This document shows positions 1-7,861 of a DNA stretch of 64,000 nt, in pieces. A program made the position numbers and the translations under genes. Source of the stretch: Pyrodictiaceae archaeon. GTDB taxonomy: Archaea; Thermoproteota; Thermoprotei_A; Sulfolobales; Pyrodictiaceae. The stretch is from the NCBI GenBank assembly GCA_027036135.1, contig JALVSY010000016.1, forward strand, positions 186,001 through 250,000. Direction: 5' to 3'. A model generated the notes under the pieces. It was given only the letters and a program-made list of their open reading frames with translations, was not told where the DNA came from and searched no databases. Position 1 is the first letter of the stretch; each line of letters begins with the position of its first letter.

Positions 1-822
1 CTGTGCTAGGAGGTTTTCAGCTTTCCTAACAATTGCGCTAATTGCCTCTAGCAAGATGGTCTCGGGTGGCAATGCACCTGTAGACTCAACCTTGAGTATG
101 AATTCCTTATCATCATAGGTTAGCTTAGCTCCCTTCTCGCATTTCTTTGTAACACACCAGTAAAGGCCGGAGGTGTTTATGTCGTCGAGTATCCTTAGTG
201 TGCCTTTGCGCATGTTCTTTATCTTCTCTGCTATCTGGGGGTAGCTCATCTCTATGCACTTAACACACTCATTACTCATCTCATCTAGGTCAAATTCCAG
301 GACTGGAACATACTTGTGTGCAGCAACGCTTACTGGCATCCACTTTGCATGCTCTTTCCCGTAGCCGAGGCGAGCATATGCTTGGAGGCGGAGCCTCTGG
401 TCTGGGGCCATTAGGACTATTGGCATATTATCGTAGACTGGTTTTACGTCTGGGTCACTAGTCTCTAGGTCTCCGCTATAGACCATTCTTTCTTCCTGTG
501 GCCCTGTCTCAACCTCTAACCGAAAAGTTACATAGCAATCAAGGTCTCCTAGTTTCGCATTTACGCATTCTTCTGGCCGCTTATACTTCTCTAGAGCCTC
601 TTTACTGGTAAGAGGTATCATAGCCAATCTATGAGCTATTATCTCGTCATAGAGCACCGTGTTATTATCGAATACCTCTACAAGGTCAATAGCCATAACT
701 GGTACATCGGTGTAGCTTGCTCGCCTAACGGCGTTTACGAGGGGGAGGGGATAGCCCTTGATACGTATTCTTATTGTGTTTGCGGCCCTCTCTACTATAC
801 ATATGCTCCTTTGCTCATCCAT
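1..822 (-). CDS. rpo3: DNA-directed RNA polymerase subunit D (Rpo3), N-terminal part
   Basis: Open frame on the minus strand running off the window edge; the C-terminus is missing. The protein starts MDEQRSICIVERAANTIRIR and continues with segments such as YPLPLVNAVRRASYTDVPVM, typical of the archaeal alpha-like subunit D, which assembles with Rpo11 to nucleate RNA polymerase. The ATG at 820-822 is chosen because a GAGGT Shine-Dalgarno lies just upstream and the frame closes a few codons earlier. It follows rps11 in the conserved archaeal order rps13-rps4-rps11-rpo3, so it is very probably co-transcribed with them. Several Cys (for example around 560 and 140-260) could belong to the Fe-S/Zn domain that some archaeal subunits carry, but I did not resolve that domain. 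Confidence 0.9.
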   Translation of the reverse strand, partial: MDEQRSICIVERAANTIRIRIKGYPLPLVNAVRRASYTDVPVMAIDLVEVFDNNTVLYDEIIAHRLAMIPLTSKEALEKYKRPEECVNAKLGDLDCYVTFRLEVETGPQEERMVYSGDLETSDPDVKPVYDNMPIVLMAPDQRLRLQAYARLGYGKEHAKWMPVSVAAHKYVPVLEFDLDEMSNECVKCIEMSYPQIAEKIKNMRKGTLRILDDINTSGLYWCVTKKCEKGAKLTYDDKEFILKVESTGALPPETILLEAISAIVRKAENLLAQ

Positions 823-943
823 ACCACATACCTCGATAACGTAGAGCTGAGGCCCCGTATAGGGCAATAGGTTATGGAAAATACATTGGAGTGATAAACT
901 GACCCTGGTTTAGAGAATTGAAACTTAAAATGGCTTCATTATG

Positions 944-1345
944 TTAGACGCGGCGTCCTCTTCTACCGCCTGGCCTTCTCGTAGTATCGTGCGGCAGCGG
1001 TGTTACATCTTCTATTCTTCCTATTATGAATCCTGCACGTGCAAGCGCCCTTATTGCTGCCTGTGCACCTGGACCCGGCGTCTTTGGGCCGTGACCACCA
1101 GGTGCTCTGACCTTTATGTGAAGAGCGACTATGCCTTTCTCCATTGCCTCTTGCGCGACACGGCTTGCTGCGAGCATAGCGGCGTAGGGGCTTGGCTTCT
1201 CTCTATCGGCTTTTACCACCATGCCTCCGCTGGCGCGTGCAACTGTCTCTGCACCAGTTAGGTCGGTTATGTGGATTATTGTGTTGTTATAGCTCGAGTA
1301 GATGTGCGCAACTCCCCATTTTATCTCACGAGCCGAGAACGCCAT
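944..1345 (-). CDS. rps11: 30S ribosomal protein S11 (uS11)
   Basis: 133-aa protein of normal archaeal length. The stretch [20 protein letters not shown] and the glycine-rich segment [18 protein letters not shown] are hallmark uS11 sequences, and the basic C-terminus ([12 protein letters not shown]) contacts rRNA in the small-subunit platform. It lies 21 bp downstream of rps4 on the same strand and about 120 bp before rpo3, within the conserved S13-S4-S11-rpo3 operon. Confidence 0.97.
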   Translation of the reverse strand: MAFSAREIKWGVAHIYSSYNNTIIHITDLTGAETVARASGGMVVKADREKPSPYAAMLAASRVAQEAMEKGIVALHIKVRAPGGHGPKTPGPGAQAAIRALARAGFIIGRIEDVTPLPHDTTRRPGGRRGRRV

Positions 1346-1366
1346 GCAGGCTCACCTCTCATGGAG

Positions 1367-1909
1367 CTAGCCTTGCTCCGGAGCTTGTTGCTCGGAAGTA
1401 GTTGTCTCGGATTCCGTGAGACGCGCTCTTAGTGGACTAGTAGGTGCATAATCTATCAAGTCTTCTTCATGTCTTTTGACAAGGTAGCCTGGGCTACGTA
1501 TCCGTCTCCCAGCTATCGCTATGTGGCCATGTACTATTAGTTGACGGGCCTCGTAGATTGAGCGGGCAAGTCCTTTGCGGTAAACTATTGTTTGTAATCT
1601 TCTCTCGAGGAAGTGCTCAGCTGTTAGGCCTAGGACATCGTCTAGGGTTGCATTCTCGGAGAGGACTCCTAGCTCGTGAAGCTTAGCTAGGAGGAATTTT
1701 GCTTGTTTCTCCCTAGCCTCGGGTGAGAGAGCTAGTAGGCGACGGGCACGGTGCCTAAAGTAGCGTGCAAGAGTCTCTAGTTTCCAGAGCTCCCTCTTGT
1801 TGCGAAGCCCGTACTTGCCTACTAATTCTATCTCTTTTACTAGGCGCTCCTTTATCCATGGATGCTTGGGGCCAACCCACGTCTTTCGAGGCTTCTTGGG
1901 ATCACCCAC
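1367..1909 (-). CDS. rps4: 30S ribosomal protein S4 (uS4)
   Basis: 180-aa protein. The N-terminus (MGDPKKPRKTWVGPKHPW) and the S4 RNA-binding domain near residues 100-160 (LERRLQTIVYRKGLARSIYE, then RQLIVHGHI) identify uS4, an early 16S rRNA-binding assembly protein. The C-terminal tail is Thr/Ser/Glu-rich and probably disordered. It sits between rps13 (19 bp upstream) and rps11 (21 bp downstream), consistent with one transcript. Confidence 0.97.
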   Translation of the reverse strand: MGDPKKPRKTWVGPKHPWIKERLVKEIELVGKYGLRNKRELWKLETLARYFRHRARRLLALSPEAREKQAKFLLAKLHELGVLSENATLDDVLGLTAEHFLERRLQTIVYRKGLARSIYEARQLIVHGHIAIAGRRIRSPGYLVKRHEEDLIDYAPTSPLRARLTESETTTSEQQAPEQG

Positions 1910-1928
1910 AGCTTATCACCTACTCCTC

Positions 1929-2402
1929 TTATCTCCTTCTCTTCACTCCTATCGTCATACCCAGGCGGCCGGTTGTGGCTGTTCTCTGGCCACGTACCTT
2001 GAGGCCTAGTGCGTGGCGTATACCTCTCCAGCTCTTTATTCTCTTCTCCCTCTCTATGTCGCGGCGCACATAGTATATAAGATCGGCTCCTATTAGGTGT
2101 AGGTCCTTGCCAGTCTCGTAGTCCTTCCTCCTATTAAGCATCCATGCAGGAACGCCGACAGCAAGAGGGTTTGAGAGAGCACTCTCTATTTTCTCTACCT
2201 CAGCATCTGTTAGGAATCCTATGCGCTTGTTCGGATCTATTCCCAGTAAGCGGCAGAGAGTAAGGGCTAGGTTTACCCCAACACCCTTAATGAGGGCCAG
2301 GCCATATGGAACCTTTAAATCACCGGGTATATCTGTGCCCGCAATCCTAACAATATACCTGTATTGCTGCTCGCTCAGCCCGTACCACCTCGCTACCCAC
2401 AT
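1929..2402 (-). CDS. rps13: 30S ribosomal protein S13 (uS13)
   Basis: 157-aa uS13, the small-subunit head protein that contacts the 50S subunit and tRNA. The segments YRYIVRIAGTDIPGDLKVPY and WRGIRHALGLKVRGQRTATT are diagnostic, and the protein ends in a basic tail. It is first in the S13-S4-S11-rpo3 operon. The annotated ATG gives about seven more N-terminal residues than most archaeal S13 proteins, so the true start may lie slightly downstream, although no better start codon is obvious. Confidence 0.96.
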   Translation of the reverse strand: MWVARWYGLSEQQYRYIVRIAGTDIPGDLKVPYGLALIKGVGVNLALTLCRLLGIDPNKRIGFLTDAEVEKIESALSNPLAVGVPAWMLNRRKDYETGKDLHLIGADLIYYVRRDIEREKRIKSWRGIRHALGLKVRGQRTATTGRLGMTIGVKRRR

Positions 2403-2625
2403 CCCGCGGAGAAGCCTATGCAGACCCCCTCTATAAGTGAAGCTGCTCAGCCGCCACGGTAGGCGTCAATGCCCCCTAGGGGCTCGAATGGGCAAGTCCT
2501 CATCACAGCAGCTTTATTCCTACCTATAATAGTGTTTCCCCGCCATTCTTAGATATACTCTTCTTGCATTGCACCCTCTCTGAATGAGAGAATAGGAGAA
2601 GAACGAGTTTGATATATGCATGCTC

Positions 2626-2700
2626 TGGTGCCGCCGCGGGGATTCGAACCCCGGACCGCCCGGTCTTCAGCCGGGCGCTCTCCCGCTGAGCTACGGCGGC
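2626..2700 (-). tRNA. tRNA-Phe (GAA)
   Basis: Full cloverleaf on the minus strand: acceptor GCCGCCG paired with CGGCGGC, anticodon loop CTGAAGA (GAA), T-loop GGTTCGAATCC and encoded CCA. No intron. A TATA-like stretch is expected upstream near 2701-2730 but is not distinctive. Confidence 0.95.
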
Positions 2701-2887
2701 ACCCGTGAAGATTACAGCGATATAGGTCCCCCTTCTTAAGACTTGCCGCTTACAAGACCATACTGGTCTCAGCTTTTCCGGCTATCTTCATCCCGTTGGG
2801 GATGGTCAAGAGACCCTCTTCTCAGCACCACCAAGGCAAATATACCCCTGGGAGGGGAGTATAAGACTTCGTAATTGGGCTTGAGGA

Positions 2888-2966
2888 GCGGCGGTCGTCT
2901 AGCCTGGACTAGGACGCCGGCCTTCCAAGCCGGTGATCCCGGGTTCAAATCCCGGCCGCCGCACCA
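2888..2966 (+). tRNA. tRNA-Gly (TCC), host site of the island
   Basis: Complete cloverleaf: acceptor GCGGCGG paired with CCGCCGC, anticodon loop CTTCCAA (TCC), T-loop GGTTCAAATCC and encoded CCA. Its 3' portion (2933-2960) recurs with one mismatch at 14148-14175. This is what integration of an element at the 3' end of this gene would leave. Confidence 0.94.
2933..2960 (+). repeat. Left direct repeat of the island (within tRNA-Gly)
   Basis: 28 nt covering the T-arm and acceptor 3' strand of tRNA-Gly. It matches 14148-14175 except for one C/T difference. Confidence 0.7.
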
Positions 2967-3381
2967 ATTCCACATACCTTACAGGGACCTTCTCCTGCAA
3001 TTCATACAACTCCTACGTTTCATACATCACATTAAGCTGTGAAACACAAGTATACGAATCCATCCAGAGTATTAGGGTATTAGAAGAGCCCCGTGTTGGC
3101 CTGGTACTCTCAGTCGGACTCAAACATGTTAGACCATAAAACGGGTCTGCGTATTCTGCGCTTACCCTTAGAAGTATGGGAAGCGGGCTATTATGAGGGC
3201 TCTCAGTGTTATAACGTATCACGCTCTGGCATTGTTTGAGCGGCAGCAGGATACCTGGCGACAGCCTCCTACACTATTCTCCGGAAGGTTAGTTTCATGT
3301 CCCGAGTTCAAGCAGCTAATAGCAGCCACCAAAAGGCTGCGAGCGCTAAGCATACTTTAAGATAACGACATCATAGACTAT

Positions 3382-3750
3382 GGCCCAGCTCTAAAGGTGC
3401 TGACAATCGCCAAGCAAGACGAGCATTCAGAACAAGTGCTATCACACTTCGTGGTGTGAGAGTTCCGTAAAGATCTTAAAGAAGATGTTAGGCATAAGCT
3501 TTTGCAGGCATTAGGCTTGAGTAGAGCTGGGACTTCGGACACTACCTATCTGAGAGGAGGAAGAAGTCCAGAAAGGGTGTTGTGAAGAAGCAAATCACGT
3601 ACTACCACAACCTGCTCGAATAATATCTCGAAGACAGAAAGCTTGCGAAGAGTCTGGTGGAATAGCAGTTACTACCGCAGCTTGTAGGAGGACCGGAAGC
3701 CATCTTAAACAGATACACTCCACTTGAAAAACCTAGAGCTGCTATCTGAG
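3382..3750 (+). pseudogene. Decayed coding sequence, family not recognised
   Basis: Protein-like reading is visible only with in-frame stops and at least one frameshift. One frame gives EFRKDLKEDVRHKLLQALGL from about 3450, and another gives KKQITYYHNLLE, a stop, YLEDRKLAKSLVE, a stop, QLLPQLVGGPEAILNRYTP. The composition resembles ordinary coding DNA of the neighbourhood, which argues for a dead gene rather than noise. It could be the remains of an integrase, transposase or toxin-antitoxin gene; I cannot assign it. Confidence 0.4.
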
Positions 3751-4690
3751 CCATGCTTTTCTTTAAGAGTGCAAGAGTAAACTCTTTCTTTGCTCTTGAT
3801 GCTGTCTGGGTAATAATTTGCCCGTCTCTATGTTATTTCAAAAGGTTTTCTAGCTTATTAAGTTATGTCAAAACTCTTTCAAAACATCTAATGGTTTCTT
3901 CATAAACAACATGGTTTTATATACGCTCTATTTATTGAAGTATTTAGCTGCATAGAAACAGCTCTCGGCAATGTATTCCTCACAAGAATGTATGTCTTAA
4001 ACTATTTTATTCTAATTCAGCCTCTAGCCATCTTACATATCTTTGTTTTAAATATTGTCTAAGATTTACTAATATTCTTAATTAACTGTTTGATTAAAGT
4101 AGCTATTCTATGAACGCTTATTCTATTCCTGATGATACATGTATAGATGTATTCCATTAATCCATCATAGTCAAGTCCTAGTTTTCAAGTAAGTGGACAC
4201 ATGCATATAATCGCTACTATATCTCATAGTAATGTTTTTATCTAGCTAAATATTTCTTCATTAAAATTACTGATTTCTTTGTTATCAATGTTATGTTGAA
4301 TACTAAAAATGATTTTGGAGAAGTTTCCTAATTCATTAATACATGCTTCGCAGCTGCTCAATGCCCTCTTTTCTTTGATTTTATTCTACATGTTCTATGT
4401 ATCATACTTTTCTACATCAGGCCAGGATTAAGTACCAGCATTAGGTGAACTGGAGTTCCTAGCAGAAACATATCAGGATTTGAAATTTGAGGCGGGAATG
4501 AGAGAACTATCATTAGGCCTAAGACTTCATAGGGGGAAACTAGTGCCGAGTTGAATCTTCGCAGGCATATAAGCTAAAAACAAAGTGTCACATAGCACTA
4601 GAGTTGTGTGAAAGAGGCAAAGAATGATAATAGGCATGGGTTCAAAGTTCAAAATACATTATCAAGATTAATTGATGTGCCGGCACCCCA
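3751..4690. other. A+T-rich stretch without a supported gene
   Basis: About 0.9 kb of strongly A+T-rich sequence with frequent stops in all frames. No tRNA, repeat array or long inverted repeat was seen. It lies downstream of the 4691-6277 gene and probably consists of decayed island DNA. Confidence 0.5.
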
Positions 4691-6277
4691 TTAAGCATCA
4701 AACACCTTCTGGTTACTCCTCGTTAGCCAATATGTTAGCTTAATTTTCTCCAAGCCAAGCGTCATAAGTGAGGATCTATCTTCCATAAATCGATTTATAC
4801 AAATAAGCTTTAGATGAATATCACGTAGTACTTGTGGGCTTAATTCCCTGGCTCTCGAAAGAGTGTTGCGGGCTTCTTCTAATACATGACGCAGCCCAGC
4901 CAAGTACGGGTTGGGGCATCTATAGTGTTGAGGTTGGGGACTACAATGGAGCCTCAGAATGAAATCGTATATATCCTCTCTCCGGAGCCTAAGAGCTAGC
5001 GATCCTCTCGGTTCCCCGGATGACAAGCCGCGACGGGCATATCTAGGGCCTATCGGGATGGCATCAGGGTCAAAACGCTCTAATTCGAGGCTATTTATTA
5101 CACAGTCCAGGCTACTAAGTTCTCTAATTGTATTATCGAGGGTCTCCGCGGCATATTTCGTATTCAAAGTATAGAGAGCTCTGGCGGCATCCCCTAGCAT
5201 CGACCTAATCCTCTCAAGTACTGTAGGCAAGGCACTTACTATTCTATTAAGGCATTTTGAGGAGAGCGTAGTCGCAATATAGTAATATATTTTATAGAAG
5301 TTAAGGAGACTTAGGTCCTCTCCACTTAGGACATCATCTATGTAAAGAAGCATAATACTTGTATTAACGTCCCTCCCAGCAAGACTATATTCTGTTACAA
5401 ATGTTACTATCCCGTTCAAACAAGACTTGGGCTCAAGCTCGTCTGTATTAATGCCCATAAGCGCTAAATCGTTAACATTAATATTGACATCTCTTATAAC
5501 TCTTGGAAGTGTTAAGTCATCATATATATAAGGAGTAAAGCCTGAAGGAACTAGTATGTCAGCTTTGAAAACTGTGATAGTACGTGGCCTAATACTGGTA
5601 TTTCCGAAAGGAAGCTCTACTCTTACACCAGTCCAGCTAGATTGCCTTGAGGTAGTTCGGACCTTTAGACAGATAAGGCCTTGATGCAGCGATATAAATA
5701 TCAGTTTATGTTTTACCTCATTATATTCAACTGTACCTCCATCAAGGAGTGAGGCCAGGGCATACCTAAAGTTCCGGTAGTGTGGCGGCGGCTGTGTAGC
5801 CGCTTGAAGGAGGGCACGGCTTGAAATTCTCTGTGTTTTCGTGCTAGTTTCACGGGCAATTATAGTGTTCGTTAGCGGAGTATATTCGCCGTTTATTTCG
5901 ATAATCTTATCTGTGAGAACTTTTTCGGCAAGAACGGATCGAAGCATATCGTGTTGCTGCCAGCCGATTATATAGGTTTGCATATAGGGTATCTGCATCT
6001 GAAACGGCATGCGCCAATTGCCAAGTACTAGGAACACGTTGCGCATAGCGAGGCTGTGGACAGGAACTTTCGTACCCTTTATGCCTAGCGCATAAGCGCT
6101 ACTAGCAGAGAGAGGCTCTAGGTGAATGCTACATCCGTGAAAGGATACTGGCTTAGCCAGTTTTTCCAATGTGGCTTCCTCAAGTACCCAATTGAGTTGC
6201 TCTCTTTCGATTGCATAGGATAATGCTTTTTTAACTTTTAATCCATGGCTACGTTGACCACTCACATCCACCCGCAC
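4691..6277 (-). CDS. Uncharacterised 528-aa protein in the DISARM-like locus
   Basis: Not recognised. 528 aa, predicted soluble, with no signal peptide, membrane segment, P-loop or zinc cluster visible. The first third has mixed alpha/beta character, the middle (about residues 185-300) has beta-rich segments such as KHKLIFISLHQGLICLKVRT, and the C-terminal half is largely helical (around DAARALYTLNTKYAAETLDN). It starts 49 bp after the methyltransferase stop on the same strand, so the two are probably co-transcribed, divergently from the helicase operon. Position suggests it belongs to the defence cassette. It is not a SNF2 helicase, so it is not a drmD homologue in any obvious sense. Confidence 0.75.
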   Translation of the reverse strand: MRVDVSGQRSHGLKVKKALSYAIEREQLNWVLEEATLEKLAKPVSFHGCSIHLEPLSASSAYALGIKGTKVPVHSLAMRNVFLVLGNWRMPFQMQIPYMQTYIIGWQQHDMLRSVLAEKVLTDKIIEINGEYTPLTNTIIARETSTKTQRISSRALLQAATQPPPHYRNFRYALASLLDGGTVEYNEVKHKLIFISLHQGLICLKVRTTSRQSSWTGVRVELPFGNTSIRPRTITVFKADILVPSGFTPYIYDDLTLPRVIRDVNINVNDLALMGINTDELEPKSCLNGIVTFVTEYSLAGRDVNTSIMLLYIDDVLSGEDLSLLNFYKIYYYIATTLSSKCLNRIVSALPTVLERIRSMLGDAARALYTLNTKYAAETLDNTIRELSSLDCVINSLELERFDPDAIPIGPRYARRGLSSGEPRGSLALRLRREDIYDFILRLHCSPQPQHYRCPNPYLAGLRHVLEEARNTLSRARELSPQVLRDIHLKLICINRFMEDRSSLMTLGLEKIKLTYWLTRSNQKVFDA

Positions 6278-6326
6278 CCGTTCTGGGAGGGTTGGAGAAC
6301 CGTGCTAATATCGACAGAGAATACCC

Positions 6327-7730
6327 CTATAGGGTTAGCTCTCGTCGTCCAATAAGCACTGTCACAGTGTTGCTGCCAGAAGTCTTGCTTCTATCACCTA
6401 TTGGCTTAACGGGCATATTAATAGTTTCCTCGGCTGTAAATCTGTAGCCAGCAGACTCTATTGCGTCGATCATTAATCTAAGCTTGCGTCGTTGCTCCTC
6501 GTGAAGAAAAATGGCTACTGTTGCTCCTCTACGCAGCACTAGGGCTATAGACCTAAATGCGTCATGCAGCTTACGGAGGTACTCGTTAACGCCTAGGCCT
6601 CGACGGGGGTTTACGACGATCTCGTACCTATAGGCATTTAGTGCCCGTTCTCTATCCTCGCTGCGAAGAGCATCAAGCAGCCATGCCAGGTGTAAAAAGC
6701 TAAGCTCATAATACTGTATCTCGTCAAAATGCGGCGGATCAGTTACGAGAGCATCGAAATACTCTCCCGGAAACATTTTGCTAACCTTACTGGCATCAGC
6801 CCATAGTATAGAGGCATTATAGTCTAGCCAGCGTAGCCTAGAGGCAGATCGCTCAGTATAGACAGCCTTGGCCCCGAGGGATTCCCTGGCTACACGCATA
6901 ACTCGGCTCCTAAACCTTAGAAACGGATTATACTCTGCATGGCGGCGCGGTACCCAGTAGCTATTAATAGCCCATGCGCCAGTACCGCGGCGCGCCATAC
7001 GGCTAGCATTATACGCTATAGCAGCCAAGGATAACCAAAGCAACGATCCGACAGACCCCTTTACGCTATACCCGCGCCTGCGGAGGAAACTGGCGATACC
7101 AGCCATCCCCGCTAGCATAAGGGGTGAGTAAAGCTCGTGTACATACTGGACATTCCTTCGCTTGTCGAAGTCAGCTTTATCAGAATAGCGGAGGGGCAGC
7201 CTAGGATACGGGTCTAAAACATCATCGATTAGATCGTCATAGTTAACCTCAACACTACACCCGGATATAGTGTAGACAATACACCTACGCTCGTCCTCGT
7301 CGCACTCACGGCGAAGAATAAGGCTACGAGCACCTCTACACTTAACCGAGAAGAGTTCCTTCCACCGAACCCGCTCAACCCTGCCATAACGGATCACGCG
7401 CAGCTTAACATTCTCAAAGGCCTTCCAAAAAGCACTTGTGGGCTTCCTAACTCTGCCAACAAGAACACGTGATATAAGCCAAGCGTAAAAATTAACGTCA
7501 AGCATTACAACCTTATAGCCCCAAGAGAGTAGGTGCCTACCTATGCTGCCAGCACCAGCAAAGGGATCAAGAACAAGCTCTCCACCTTTCAATAAGCCTA
7601 ATAATATGCCACGGAGACTCTCTACCGCTACACCCGCCTTGCGCCCCCAGTAGCGTATAGCAGAACGCGTTATAGCCACACCCACTAGCCCCCATGCGTG
7701 CAAGGAGCATGCTGTGGACTCTATACCCAT
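6327..7730 (-). CDS. DNA methyltransferase of the DISARM-like locus (COG1743-like, N4/N6-type)
   Basis: 467 aa. AdoMet-binding motif I (VLDPFAGAGS, near residue 54) precedes the catalytic motif IV, here TDPPHFDEIQYYEL near residue 335. This order and the long middle insertion resemble the COG1743/DUF1156 group of amino-methyltransferases, which act on exocyclic amines of DNA. Motif IV reads DPPH instead of the usual DPPY. Cys at CDEDERRCIVYTISGC could bind a metal. It is divergently transcribed from the helicase across a 131-bp promoter region. In DISARM the methylase marks host DNA; that role is inferred from context here. A tRNA/rRNA methyltransferase cannot be excluded from sequence alone. 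Confidence 0.8.
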   Translation of the reverse strand: MGIESTACSLHAWGLVGVAITRSAIRYWGRKAGVAVESLRGILLGLLKGGELVLDPFAGAGSIGRHLLSWGYKVVMLDVNFYAWLISRVLVGRVRKPTSAFWKAFENVKLRVIRYGRVERVRWKELFSVKCRGARSLILRRECDEDERRCIVYTISGCSVEVNYDDLIDDVLDPYPRLPLRYSDKADFDKRRNVQYVHELYSPLMLAGMAGIASFLRRRGYSVKGSVGSLLWLSLAAIAYNASRMARRGTGAWAINSYWVPRRHAEYNPFLRFRSRVMRVARESLGAKAVYTERSASRLRWLDYNASILWADASKVSKMFPGEYFDALVTDPPHFDEIQYYELSFLHLAWLLDALRSEDRERALNAYRYEIVVNPRRGLGVNEYLRKLHDAFRSIALVLRRGATVAIFLHEEQRRKLRLMIDAIESAGYRFTAEETINMPVKPIGDRSKTSGSNTVTVLIGRRELTL

Positions 7731-7861
7731 AGCCTAGCTACTGATAATGAACAGCTATATATGAATGCTGCATGCATGCAAAGGGTTAGATGGTAATACC
7801 GTAAAGTTGTGCCACAAAAATACGGTACATCACAGTATAATACCAGTGATACCCAGAGGGT
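7731..7861. promoter_or_regulatory. Divergent promoter with inverted repeat TACCGTA/TACGGTA
   Basis: Intergenic region between the methyltransferase and helicase start codons. It contains the inverted repeat TACCGTA (7797-7803) and TACGGTA (7821-7827) separated by 17 bp. A TATA-like AGCTATATATG lies at 7753-7763, suited to the minus-strand gene. The arrangement would let one regulator control both halves of the cassette; that control is inference. Confidence 0.45.

Noticed and set aside
2769-3222. Frames of 68-69 aa around tRNA-Gly
   Set aside because: Translations of tRNA sequence and flanks (DLNPGSPAW, IPGSNPGRR).
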